A DNA stretch of 64,000 bases from Tubiluchus corallicola (GCA_030141605.1 JAQGDQ010000016.1:384282-448281); one strand, 5' to 3'; positions 13,001 through 24,138 are shown, counted from the stretch's first letter. Translations and numbers: made by a program. The notes: generated by a model not told the origin, from the sequence alone.

Positions 13001-13150
13001 GTGTGTACACGCGCGCGCACGCGCGCGTGTGTATATATATATATGTGTGTGTGTGTGAGTGAGTGAGTGAATTAGTAAGTAAGTAATTAAATAAGCGATT
13101 GAATTAGTGAGCGAGTGAGTCAGTGAGTGAATAAGTGAGTAACTAAGTTG
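13001..13150. repeat. Alternating purine-pyrimidine tract followed by a GTGA array
   Basis: Positions 13001-13057 alternate purine and pyrimidine without a break. They run through GTGTGTACAC, a CG-rich core, TGTGTG, (TA)n and (GT)n. Positions 13058-13150 are degenerate GTGA/GTAA tetramers. The CG-rich core has the composition of a Z-DNA-forming tract. Confidence 0.9.
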
Positions 13151-14260
13151 CACGTAAGTAACAGTTTATTTCAGAACAAATCCATATTACAAATATCATA
13201 ACAACAAAAACGTACACGAGCAATGCAAACACGCAAAAATTACGTAACATTAATTTAAATCAGTTAGTAGTACTCAAATTAAAAAGTAAATTTCGCCAAT
13301 AATGTGCTGCTGCGCTCTTTACAAATGTTAGAAATAAACACACAACCACTATTTACAATATTATGCACTAATATAAGCGTAATATTCATAACTCTTCTTG
13401 TGGACAATGTCAATTTACCAACGTATATTTGAATATAGGGCTGATCAAAAGTAACGCATAGGTCCGTCTGAGAGAGGAAATGACAAACAACTTATGGTAT
13501 GCAACTTTTACGACAGTGACGATGCAGGTTGTAACTTTGCTTCAAGGACGAATGACAACAACGACATTATAGATAGAATTTGCCATAACTATGCAATAAG
13601 CATACGCATGAGGAAATGGCTCAAGTTACTCATAAATACTTTTTAATATGCAATGCTAGCTGCTGCACTCTGTAAAGTAAAACTTCCTATTTAGGTGAAA
13701 AACTCATTTTCCTTTAAAAGCGTCACAAATTTACACTCCCGCGGAGTCGCTAATTATGACGTGACATTTACGAATAATTGAAAAAGAATTTGCGCACTTC
13801 CGACGGCGTGGTTTATTTGATCACAAGTTGAAAGGTGTGTTGCTGACATACTATCTCTCTTGCTCATAAGACATTTTGAAACTAGACAACAACAAATTCG
13901 AAGATAAAAACATCAAAGAACCATGGCAGGAAAAGACTCAATTTTTAGCTACAAAACACCAGCAATTATAATAGTCGTGCACAAAGCTGTCGCAGTATTG
14001 TGATATTGGGTTATAGTATCTACCAAGTGCATGTTACAGGAATAGGTACTAAAGAATATGTGCTTGATTGTACGACAAAGGCTTATAAATGCAATCGTAC
14101 TATATTTTAGTACATTAAATTGCTTAAATTGTTTGCCAACATGCTCAGTTAAAAAGGTCTATTACGTTTTTTCATGTTCAGTTCATAATTCTTTCATAAT
14201 TCATGTCGTTATGTAGCACTGCGTACCTAAAATAAGCAGTCATAATTGGCAGCAAGTAAG
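13151..14260. other. Intergenic, nothing firm
   Basis: AT-rich. A GGGCTGATCAAAAGTAACGC string at about 13439 recalls mariner terminal repeats, but no inverted partner or transposase was found. Confidence 0.4.
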
Positions 14261-14261
14261 C

Positions 14262-14605
14262 AAGGATATGTACTTTTATATCAGTTGCTAATACATTTAT
14301 GCAGTCTAAAATGTTTCCTATTGACCTATGTTGACTTTAAAGCTGCGCGTCGGCGGCCATTTTGAATGACCATGACCTTGAATGACCTTGAAACACCTAG
14401 TATTTATGGACTATATTCAGTTTATATCAGCTGGTTATACATTTACGCAGTCTAAAATGCTTCCTGATTCCATTTTGACTTTAAGCTACATTTAATGCCT
14501 CACACAGCTACTTTCAGCAAAGTGGATTCCAGGGGATTTTGAATATATATATATATTATTCTGAACTCCTTCTGGGTCTCTGCGTAAAAAAATCGGCTTT
14601 TCTCT
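14262..14605 (+). mobile_element. Single arm of the foldback-repeat family (relative of 59.1-60.5 kb)
   Basis: Two tandem ~130-bp units start with TATATCAGTTG/TATATCAGCTG, ACATTTATGCAGTCTAAAATG and TTGACTTTA. They are followed by GGCCATTTTGAATGACC and TGACCTTGAATGACCTTGAAAC. The block closes with GATTTTGAATATAT ... GGGTCTCTGCGTAAAAA, which matches the outer part of the 60.35-60.43 kb arm. It has the same order and orientation as that right-hand arm. No opposing arm is seen nearby. Confidence 0.7.
14373..14388 (-). promoter_or_regulatory. AGGTCA DR4-like site in the solo foldback arm
   Basis: TGACCT-TGAA-TGACCT, in the same position within the unit as at 60104-60119. An additional TGACC lies just upstream (14367). 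Confidence 0.5.
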
Positions 14606-14846
14606 GTTTTTGTTCGGGTCTTACATTTTTTTGCAAATTTTACAGGTATTTTAAATATTTTGTCATCATATTTTGTTATGTGTTAGTGAAACGAATAAAT
14701 TATTAATTATTATTATTAAGGTTGCTAAAAGTTTTTTAAGTATTTTGTTTATGATTTTTAGTTGCGAATGTGTGAGCACTCTAATACTGTTATGACGAAG
14801 TTTTCTGATGCAAAAGTTTTGTTTAATTAAACGTTCGCCTGGCAGA

Positions 14847-15075
14847 ACACGCCCTATTGTGGAATATTGTACCCCAGTATGGTGTCCTCACTTAATGATG
14901 ATAATGACATTATAGAAAATGTGCAAGGATATTTCTCTAGAAGATTGTACGCTAGGTACTGATTTACTGATGTATCTTACTCTAACAGACTCGATTTTTA
15001 GATTTGAATATGTTGTGACTAGAAAATAATTCATTATGTCCTAAAAGTATGTTACAATATTATTCATATTATTCA
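14847..15075 (+). pseudogene. Decayed non-LTR retrotransposon fragment (end of reverse transcriptase)
   Basis: The translation gives RPIVEYCTPVWCPHL, then after a frameshift DIIENVQGYFSRRL and a YSNRLDF block. This is the conserved segment after the RT palm of CR1/Jockey-like LINEs (usual form RPILEYCSPVW ... IEKVQR.FTRRL). At least one frameshift and several stops make it dead. Later sequence to about 15230 may belong to it but is too diverged to read. Confidence 0.7.
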
Positions 15076-15079
15076 TATG

Positions 15080-17325
15080 TTGCAATATTATTCAGGAAAA
15101 ATGGCATAGACAGAAATTGTTATTAATTGTTAATTGTTATTAATATCAGACTTTATGTTCGAAATCATAGTGAAAATAAGTCCAACATTGCCATTACACC
15201 TTCCACAGAGCATACTTTTTAGAATGTTTTAGAAACGCTTCTAAGTTTTTATTACAAGAATAGAAAACTTTTCTAAAAGTTTTTATTACAAGTATAAATC
15301 GAGAAGCCTTCTTGTGTATCCACATATACTACACTAACTCTATATTTTACAAGCATTTGCAAAATTACTGCGAACTCTTGCATTAACACAGCGAGGTTTT
15401 GAGCATATCATTAAAATATTTCGCCTCTCTTGTTCACAGCTCAAGTGCAGGGTCGATTCCCGTGCATTTATTTTCTCCACTGGCAAAAATCTCATTTTCT
15501 GATTTGCTCTTCACGAGGAAATAATAGCCAAATTTATATGTAAGAACACTTTGAAAAGCATTGCAAATACTTGCTTGGCTTTTAACGAGTCAATAATGCT
15601 CTTACAATGAGCAATCAGATTATAGTTTGCAGAAAATATTGCAAATGACATTGATTATGAGTTGAGCGAGGTTTTACTCAGGCGAAATTGCAAAGCGGTT
15701 AAAACGGAAATACGCCGCGAATAATGTTAGTTCTAATGAGCCAGGTTTAATATGTGTGGTTCACAAGTAAGCAAATGCACCAAATGAGTGACAGCTCCTT
15801 GACTACCTGATTAACTGACGGATCGGTCAACGGCTCGTGTTAAAATCTTGCATGATTTTATGCGCAGCGTTTGGTCACTGTAACACACAACACAGCAAGA
15901 CAAATGCAAAAATTTAAAAGTTATTCTCGTAGAGATTTGTTATTTTGGTTTAATATTTTATTTAAAACTTCACGAAGCTTATATACACATCACAAATTAA
16001 TACAAATAATACAATAAATTATGGCTCAAAATAATAACACAAATAACAATTAACGATATAACAAACTACACCAATGACGTCTAATTACAGAAGTAAAGTT
16101 TACATCACTGTTTAAACTGCTCTTACCTATAAAATTTTCACTCTTATTCAGCCTGACGTATAAACTGATGCACATTTTCTGTGAATCGCATCAAAATAAA
16201 TAAGATTAAGCCTAGTAGAAATATATCTGGCGCTCGTATCATTGTCGTACCCGTTAATTCAAACCTATAAAAAGATTGCAAGGGTGGCTCCCTCTATAGC
16301 TAGAAACAAGAGATAACGGATTAGCTTTCTCTGTGAAAGTAACTGACTGTCCCTTATGTGAGTAGAAGTTGTATAAAAAATTATTACTAATATCTTTATA
16401 CTTGACTACATATAGATGTTAATTCTCGATTGCGTTGTGTTTTTATATGTTAAACTCAGGACTTTAAAATTCTAACAGTGCAACCGATTCAGTCAGAGAC
16501 TGAATACTGAAGGTACGCAACAAGAGGTTCTGTTCTGACAAAAGAAAATTCATTATTTATTAAACTCTTTTAACAGACAGTTGGTATATCTTATATAAAC
16601 TTACTACAAACATGACAATTATTGTAAAATGTAAAGAATGTAATGTAAATTATGTAAATAAAGTTTGTTTAAAAAATATTCCAGTTAATCCCATCTAGCA
16701 CAATGTGTGCGAAACTCATAGCACATTTTGAAAAATACATTTTCGATATGTTCTTTAACTAGATCTCTTGAGTACTTTGACTTACCCTGTTCATACGGAG
16801 CAGATATACAAAGCCATTCCCTTTATTAATTAAAAAATGAAAGTACAAATATATTGATTCTATTTCTCTCAGTTTAGTATAATCTTTACTCGTTATCTTT
16901 AAGTAATTCAGAAAAATCAAAATGCGCTTTAGACATGGCGCTTTTCCTTGAAGTTGAGTTTCGTCTCTGCATTTCAATGTATGATCAGTATTTGGCAGAC
17001 ATCAAGTTCTAAAATCTCGTGCAGCGTCCTGCACGGTTGTCATAACTAAGCATAATACATTCAAAATGCATACTCATAGAAAAACATAGAATTATAATCA
17101 AAACAGTAATATTAGGATTCACTAAAGCAATATATAATCAATATCTAAACTTGTCATTACATGTAAACAACCTAGTCACTGTTACATTGACAATAATGCA
17201 TAATAATAATGATAGCAGAAATACTAATCTTTCAATAGAAAGAAAAACATGATATACCAAATACTATCACAACTAAGCAAATCTTAACACTAGCATAACA
17301 CTCAGTTATCCTACAACTCTCGAGC
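15080..17325. other. Intergenic, nothing firm
   Basis: AT-rich. A GGGTCGATTCCC string at 15451 looks like a Pol III box B but has no box A at the right distance. The TGTAAATAAAGTTTGTTT at about 16652 looks like a retroelement or mRNA 3' end. No coding region is supported. Confidence 0.4.
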
Positions 17326-17329
17326 AACT

Positions 17330-17510
17330 CTCTCCAGTCTTCCACACCGAACTCTCCTCTCCAGAAACTTCCTGATCAATCGAGTTTGATAGCTTATCGC
17401 CGAAATTTCGCGGTCAAGTCACCCGTGGTCGCTTGACTTAATATAAGAGGCCTAACACCGCCTTAGACAATGGGTCTACGGGGGTGTAGCTGGCGTTTTG
17501 GGTGCCGCAA
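17330..17510. other. Higher-GC segment next to a LINE fragment, unrecognised
   Basis: A stretch clearly richer in G+C and CpG than its surroundings (TTTCGCGGTCAAG, ACCGCCTTAGAC, GGGTGCCGCAACC). It directly adjoins the RT fragment at 17560-17778. It may be part of another repeat such as a solo LTR, but no terminal repeats or target duplication are visible. Confidence 0.3.
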
Positions 17511-17559
17511 CCTATTATTTATCATATACCGACAGTGGTTTATTATTCCTATGGGCATA

Positions 17560-17778
17560 CACATACAATATGTTATGTTTATTAGTGAAGTTTATCAAGC
17601 GTCTATACATTAGCTTTTCAATGATCTTAGACAGTATTGGCAAAACTGAAACTGGTCGGTAGTTAACAAATAGGTTACGTTCTTGGTTTTTGTAAATTGG
17701 TGTTACTTTAGCTATTTTTAGTTCTTTAGGTAAAACTATGAAAAACAATGCATGTGCCAGTGATTCAAGCATACACAC
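17560..17778 (-). pseudogene. Non-LTR retrotransposon reverse-transcriptase fragment
   Basis: The minus-strand translation contains LPKELKIAKVTPIYK, then NYRPVSVLPILSKIIEKL and RLINFTNKHNIL. This is the classic N-terminal RT domain block of Jockey/CR1-type LINEs (…LK.AKVIPIFK….NYRPISLLP..SKI.EK….RL..FL…..). The usual continuation (GFR….ST) is replaced by unrelated sequence after about 17560, and the upstream part is missing. It is a truncated relic without palm motifs A-C. Confidence 0.85.
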
Positions 17779-18179
17779 AATTTAATACATTAATATTTTT
17801 CTATAAACACATACTTCACATTAGCACACTTTTCTTTGTTAATAAAATTCTTCAATTAGCTACTGTGCACATAAATAATGGAATTAACAGTATACGCCGA
17901 ATTTACATTGGGAACGGGTATTAAAGTGAAAGTATTATAAAAAAATGAGTCATGCTTTGGGTATTGGAATGCACACTCACAAGATGAGAAACAATAGTAC
18001 ACGTAAAAATTCCAAAAAAGTTAAAGGAAGAGAATGATGCCTAATTTTGCAATGCCTTCTGGGCAATATGACTCTTTTACGCCAACTGGTAACACATATG
18101 TATTTCTATGTTTACAGCATACTGTATCAATAACTTAGTACTAATTAATATCAATTAATATCATTATGATTTTAATTTG

Positions 18180-18492
18180 TACATTGAACTCTTTGACTAA
18201 TAGAGGAAGCTTTGTGTTTGTAATTGTTTGTAGTTCGTGAAGTGAATTATGTTATTGTATTTTGAATTTCGTACTTGAATTTGAATTGAATTCTATAATT
18301 ATTGTTTGTGCTTTGAGTTTTATAACTGAAGGTGTACAGCATTTGCTTTTGTATCTGTAGTTTTAAAGCTAAATAATGTATTTTCCGCCCTATACATGTG
18401 ACTGGTATGCTGCCTGCTTAGCTGTATGTAGTACATGTAGGTTAACAAATTGTATTGAACTTGTAAACCAGTTATTGGTAAATAAGTATTTT
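18180..18492 (+). other. Probable 3' UTR of a non-LTR element leading into the pentamer array
   Basis: T/G-rich sequence without frames that ends in GGTAAATAAGTATTTTT immediately before the tandem array. LINEs often end in a short-repeat tail, and three other places in this window show a similar AATAAA-then-microsatellite arrangement. This is inference only. Confidence 0.3.
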
Positions 18493-19030
18493 TCTAGTCT
18501 AGTCTAGTCTAGTCTAGTCTAGTCTAGTCTAGTCTATAGTCTAGTCTAGTCTAGTCTAGTCTAGTCAACCCAACCCAACTAACCCAACCAACCCAACCCA
18601 ACCCATCCCATCCTAACCCAACCCAAACCATTCAATTCCATTCCAACCAATCCAATCCAATCCAGTCCAGTCCAGTCCAGTCCAGTCCAGTCCAGTCCAG
18701 TCCAGTCCAGTCCAGTCCAGTCCAGTCCAGTCCAGTCCAGTCCAGTCCAGTCCAGTCCAGTCCAGTCCAGTCCAATCCAATCCAATCCAATCCAATCCAA
18801 TCCAATCTAATCTAATCTAACCAGTCCTGATCTAACCTAACCTAACCTAACCTAACCTAACCTAACCTAACCTAACCTAACCTAACCTAACCTAACCTAA
18901 CCTAACCTAACCTAACCTAACCTAACCTAACCTAACCTAACCTAACCTAACCTAACCTAACCTAACCTAACCTAACCTAACCTAACCTAACCTAACCTAA
19001 CCTAACCTAACCTAACCTAATCTAATCCAA
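18493..19030. repeat. Composite 5-bp-period array: TAGTC, CAACC, CCAGT, CCAAT, CCTAA blocks
   Basis: About 540 bp has a constant 5-bp period but a stepwise change of unit: TCTAG (18493-18566), mixed CAACC/CATCC (18567-18660), CCAGT (18661-18770), CCAAT (18771-18805), CTAAT (18806-18820), then about 37 perfect CCTAA units (18834-19020). On the minus strand the last block is (TTAGG)n, identical to the arthropod-type telomere repeat. Its gradual origin from neighbouring pentamers argues for a local microsatellite rather than an old telomere. The Asp-Trp-Ile-Gly-Leu minus-strand frames are artefacts. Confidence 0.95.
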
Positions 19031-20090
19031 TCACGTTTGTTTTTGTTATTACCAAAACTAGATTGAATGTGATGGAAATGTAAAAAACCACGTCATTTCA
19101 AAACAAAATTTGTTCTCTTATTCATAGCTGTTATGAAGTGCAATTGCCGAGAGAATCACAACGTTTTAAGCCGGTTTTAATTTATTAATTTTATTCTTTC
19201 TTAATTTATTTGCACATTTTAAGTAACTTATGACAAAAATGTATTTTCCGTGTAGCCATAAACTGATAAATTGTCCATTTGTTTAGCATTATTGTTAGAT
19301 CGCGATGATGATGACCATGATGATGAAAAACAAACACAGTTACTAGGCACATCAACCTTGCCCACCTTTGCTTAAAGCCACGGCTATGTATGCGCTATGG
19401 GTGGTCTTGTTTTATAGCACAGTCTGTTCCAGAAAAGCTTTTACAAATATACGTGAAATTAATTAATAAGTAGGATGTAAAGTAATAATAAACTAATTAA
19501 AAAACCATCGTGTAATAGGTATGACGATGAAAATTTTCATGACAGTAACTGTGAGCTAATATGCCATTAAGTAATAAACCACGACATGACAATTTTTGTA
19601 TCTCGCGGATCCTTCATGGGACTGTTATATCCGCACAGTTATGAGGTACTCGTACGTGATTCTGTTAAGAAGTTTAAAAAGCAATTTTCCAGTAACATGG
19701 CTTGCCTTAAAATGAGTTAATGCGTCGTATCTGTAACATACGTGGCAATTTAAATGAAATATTCCGCTTGGCTGTAAAATATTTATCACTCTTGTCAGGC
19801 AGTCACGCTACAGAAGAGCCTGGAAAATTACAGACAGATAGTCTGCATAATTTTCTTTAAATGTTACGAGTTAAAATATGTAAAAGACACTGTAACACAG
19901 TGTCGTTTAGCTGCATAATGATTACAAACAAGCAAGTTTTTAAAATGAAAACCAAAAAACTCGAGTGCTTGTGCTAAAGGCACTAAGTTCTGGGTTTAAA
20001 CTCTAGTTGACTCCCAATTTTTCAGTACCTGCTTTCCTGCTTTTTTAGTTAATTAGCTCTTCGGCTAAATGCCGTAAACATATCTCTCTC
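19031..20090. other. Intergenic, nothing recognised
   Basis: AT-rich. A GGGTTTAAACTC string near 19993 is box-B-like, but I could not fold a tRNA around it. Confidence 0.45.
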
Positions 20091-20092
<2 letters not shown>

Positions 20093-20156
<64 letters not shown>

Positions 20157-20185
20157 TGGGTGGATGGGTGTGTGGGTGTGCGTAC
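20093..20185. repeat. (GT)n microsatellite with GTGG/GGTG edge
   Basis: About 30 uninterrupted GT units to 20152, then GGGTGGATGGGTGTGTGGGT-type degenerate repeats. Confidence 0.95.
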
Positions 20186-20189
20186 GTGT

Positions 20190-22390
20190 GTGTAGCATCA
20201 CTAGACTACTGACACACGCGATGAGTGTCATTAAATTAACAGAAAATAGCAAGTGATATGCAAGACTGTTGAAGATGCAAAGTAGGAGCAGAACAATTTT
20301 TTTGCTCTTACAAATGTTTTTAATTAACTGCATAGTGAAAATTATGGTTGTCAAGCCCGTGGTGCAGGCTGACATTTAAACGATATTTTAATTTATTTAA
20401 ACGATATAAAAGGCTAACAGCAACGACTTTTGTTTTATCAATAGTGCTTATTTGACAGTCTACATATTACTATATTGAAAATGCCTTGCTTGTCTTACCT
20501 GTTTTACTGGCAGTACTACATTGTAAATTATCAATTATTATGCATGTGGGAGATCAGTGGGTGCGCGCGGGCACAGATTTACAGACAAATCAACAAAACA
20601 ACTTGTTATTTCATCTTCACTGACTTGGCTGCAAATTCTACTGCGCTGTTTAACGTAATAGATGAATAGACCCTGAGATGCCTCTTTTTAAGGTGTTTAC
20701 GAGATCTTCACAGTCAGTTTTCTTGCCGTCATTCTCAATAAGGCATGCTCCTGTTCTTAACTACTTTTTGTACCTGAACAATGAAAGAAAATATCATTAA
20801 TAATAACAATTAATTTATAAAAGCAGGATAGACTAAAAACAAGTTGATTCTATGAGTAACAATGTCGCTAAAGTTGTAACCATTAGCTTGAAAAGAAGAA
20901 AAAAATCGTAGAGATTCTGCCGCGAAGTAAGTATCTGTGTTCATCTTCTAGGAATTTCAGACAATTTTCGCAATTAGTGACTTTTACGTGCAGTCAACTA
21001 ACACTATGCCATTGCCTGCCTTGATACGACAAATAAGCGACTGCAAATAAAGCTCTATTTTTTTAGAAAAATCTCTCAGCTACATTTTCATAAGAAATGC
21101 GAGTTTACTAAATACTGTTATAATAATATTTATATATTACTCATATTTGCCATAAAATAATGATTATAAACCTTGTACAGTGTATTATGTCATTCGTATC
21201 AATCATAGTAAAGACTTACACAGCTAGTTCGATCGTGTTTGTCGGAAATTCATTTCCGAAGTAAGCAAATTACTTTTCGCTCTGAAAATAATTGTACGAA
21301 GTACTTAAAGAAAGAGTACATAATTACTTTTGTAGTTCTATTGTGCAAGTATGTATATAGGAAACCTGTCTTATCGCATCTATAACAGTGTAATTGTTTA
21401 ATAGGCCTGGTATAAAGTCCAAGGCAGGAAATAACTCGTTGGGAAAAATCTGACGGCCGTGATAGTTGACGGAGCTTGGTTTTTCGCCACGTTAAGAGGC
21501 AAAGCTATCTCTTAACTTAATATGTACTAACTGCAGTTAAAGGGAAATTAGTTTTTCCCCTAGTATAGAAGCCGGATAAATAAACGCACTGAGTGTGTCG
21601 GTAGTAAAGAATCCCATGATGATATATTGAATTGTTAATTTCGTGACGTTGACTAACACTATTTTGATTTATTTACAGGTTATGTTGTGAAGTTATTACA
21701 TTGTTATGTTATGTGGTTATATCTGAAATGGTACTGTAAATAAGTACATCATGACGTTTTAACTGATTTGTTTATTGCGGGTGACACGGGAATCGACATC
21801 AAACACTAATAAAATACCTTTCGAGAACAGAATATAGATAAAATATTTAATTTGACACATCGAGTCTCCCACCTTTTCTGAGCCAAACATGAAATAAACG
21901 AGATCTAGGAACCAAAATATATTCCCCGTTCTCGACCTGGTGTTGATGGACTCGTAAAGTGCTCTGGTTTTCACATATTATTACATCTGGGAGAAAAGTC
22001 TTTTTATGGTCAGATTCTTTTGGTGTTGTAAAACACTGCATGTATTTCGTCACGAGGCACATGATATAATGACATTCGACCCAGGAGTAAAGAACTGGCT
22101 TTTTTCCGAACAATTGATTCACGATCGCAAATCAATTAGCAATCACTATTTTTTTAAATTATTTGTTTTTAAAAAAGCTATGTATACTATACATCATTCT
22201 CTCTATTTGTAGGGATAGGTTTAAAATTTCTAAAAGCATTCACAATGTATTAAACATATTCTCACAAATATAATTTAGAATCTAACATAATGAAAGACAA
22301 CGATCATCTACAACAGACATAGTTACAGATTATAATCCATCGCAACATACATACATAGTAATCACTAAAATTTGTTGAATTTTTTTATTC
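20190..22390. other. Intergenic, one weak coding-like stretch
   Basis: AT-rich, without repeats. The minus-strand frame at 21847-22122 contains a short piece recalling the post-TM1 motif of DEG/ENaC channels (see findings) but cannot be called a gene. The rest shows nothing. Confidence 0.4.
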
Positions 22391-22395
22391 TTTCT

Positions 22396-22450
22396 TTTTC
22401 GCTCTCTCTCTCTCCCTCTCTCTATCTCTCTCTCTTCTGCCTCGCTCTCT
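22396..22450. repeat. (TC)n-rich low-complexity tract
   Basis: CTCTCTCTC runs with C and A interruptions. The Arg-Glu-rich frame read on the minus strand is not a gene. Confidence 0.85.
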
Positions 22451-22923
22451 AATTAAGTTAGTTTTTGTATTTACAACTTCTTTACTGAGTAACATTGTTA
22501 GTTGCACTGACAATGTGTAATTAAAAATTATGATCCCTTGATTCATCAGCTGTATGAATGAAAGACCAAACAAATTCACGAATGAAAAATAATATAATAA
22601 CGAAGAAATACATAATGAACAAATGAATAAGGAAATACAGGCTATAATGTTGTAAGCCTATACTTAGCTCCAATTTAATAGTGTGCAAGCAGGCTTTACC
22701 TCATGATGTATTGTTTCTTTTCAGGGCCTAGTTGAAAGGTGCAACAAACACGAATGTGGTCAAAATCGCGCTAAAGGAATTATTGCTAAACGACATAGCC
22801 TTATACGATGGTACTTAAATAAATAAAGTTTCGACGTTGTTTAACAGTATTCATTCAGCCGCTTGATTGGGATAGTTTGTGTCATTCGGTTAAGGTGTCT
22901 TTGGGCCTATCATTTTTTCAAAG

Positions 22924-24138
22924 ATGTCCTACGCAGATGGAAATTTTACCAGTAATGGTTCACGAAGCGTGGCGATGCCACCTGGGCAACCATACGAACA
23001 ATCACTACGTATAAGTTTTCTTGTCATTATCTTCATCTTTTCGTTGCTAGGTAACAGCACTGTTTGCGTATGGATGTGGCGCAACAAACAATTCAGGAAC
23101 CGGCGCGTGAATCAGTTCATCGTCCACTTGACCGCAGCGGACATGTTGGTCACATGGTTTACCATGTTGTCCCAAATCGTGTTTGAATCCATTGGTATGG
23201 TATGGTTGCTCGACGACGCTTCCTGTCGGCTGTTCAAATTCGCTCAGAATTTTTCCATTGTGTCTTCTACATACATAGTAACGTGCATAGCGATTGATAG
23301 AGGTTTCGCCATTTTGCGCCCGCTGACGAGAGCACCGTCAGCCAATAAGCTGCTGTGCGGTGGTTGGCTTCTCTCGCTGGTGCCGTCTATGCCAAGTATC
23401 TTCTTGTTTCAGAAGCGTACTAAGGATAACATGGTCTTTTATTGCTCAACAGAGTTTTCCCGTCCTTTACACCGCCAGTTATACATGCTTTTCATATGGC
23501 TGACCGTATTTCTTATCCCGTTTCTGATAGTTGCCCTTTCTTACATTATGATTGTCGTATCTATCTGGAGAAAAGCGCAAGAAACATCCAGCGAGGTCAG
23601 CAACTACCAAAGTGCAAAAGCGTCAATGAACCGCTCAGTACGATCGTCGTCTGTCGTAAATTCTACGTTAGTGCAAGCCAAGATCAAGACGCTCAAAATG
23701 ACTGTTGTTATAGTATTAATATTTTTGGCCTGCAACCTACCCTACTTTGTGTTAGAAATGATCATAGCCTTCAGAAATCCTGTATTCTTAGATATGACGT
23801 TTGTTGCAATATGTGGCATAATCTCGGCAGCTAACAGCGCCGCCAATCCGTATATATTTCTCATGTTTAATTCTCGTAACCCTCGTGTACAGTCGCTCAT
23901 TAACGGCATTTGCCTCTGCTGCCTAAACGTTAGCAACAGCAATGGCAGTGGTGGCAACAGCAGCGGCAGCGACAGTCCACGCGTGAAGCCAGCCGCAAGT
24001 GATTCGTCCAGCAGTTTTTCCAGCCATTCGTGTATGTGTAGACAGTTTAGACAAAAGGGCACTGTGTTCCTAGCCATGGACAGGAGAAATTTGGAGAGAG
24101 CGATGGCACGAAATTCAAGGTGTAGAAGCGAAGTCTAA
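22924..24138 (+). CDS. Peptide GPCR, class A, GnRH/AKH/vasopressin-receptor-like (complete, single exon)
   Basis: 404 residues with seven hydrophobic segments (about 30-52, 65-88, 102-127, 143-163, 186-215, 258-283, 289-314). Family residues are GN at 43-44, AAD at 71-73, the disulfide pair C101-C174, W148 and P199. N7 (NFT) and N11 (NGS) are glycosylation sites in the extracellular N-terminus. Loop 3 (217-256) is Ser-rich and ends IKTLKMT, as in GnRH/AKH/vasopressin receptors; the YCSTEF of loop 2 also fits that group. CLCC (330-333) is a likely palmitoylation site, and the Gly/Ser-rich tail is about 88 aa. Key motifs are altered: DRG (125-127) for DRY, CNLP (270-273) for CWxP, and NPYIF (308-312) for NPxxY. 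The ATG at 22924 is chosen because it precedes a short glycosylated N-terminus before TM1. GPCR identity is near certain; the ligand group is tentative. Confidence 0.93.
   Translation: MSYADGNFTSNGSRSVAMPPGQPYEQSLRISFLVIIFIFSLLGNSTVCVWMWRNKQFRNRRVNQFIVHLTAADMLVTWFTMLSQIVFESIGMVWLLDDASCRLFKFAQNFSIVSSTYIVTCIAIDRGFAILRPLTRAPSANKLLCGGWLLSLVPSMPSIFLFQKRTKDNMVFYCSTEFSRPLHRQLYMLFIWLTVFLIPFLIVALSYIMIVVSIWRKAQETSSEVSNYQSAKASMNRSVRSSSVVNSTLVQAKIKTLKMTVVIVLIFLACNLPYFVLEMIIAFRNPVFLDMTFVAICGIISAANSAANPYIFLMFNSRNPRVQSLINGICLCCLNVSNSNGSGGNSSGSDSPRVKPAASDSSSSFSSHSCMCRQFRQKGTVFLAMDRRNLERAMARNSRCRSEV

Noticed and set aside
13436-13462. Mariner-type terminal repeat
   Set aside because: Only one end-like string; no inverted partner, TA duplication or transposase frame found.
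15445-15465. tRNA suggested by GGGTCGATTCCC
   Set aside because: No box A upstream and no cloverleaf could be folded by eye.
18579-18800. Asp-Trp-Thr-Gly-Leu repeat protein on the minus strand
   Set aside because: A 5-bp period array translates to a 5-aa repeat; no start context, non-repeat domain or coding bias.
18834-19020. Interstitial telomere
   Set aside because: The CCTAA block is continuous with other pentamer variants, so local expansion explains it better.
23742-24077. Minus-strand and alternate-frame ORFs over the GPCR
   Set aside because: Shadows of the plus-strand receptor frame, which has full 7TM structure.
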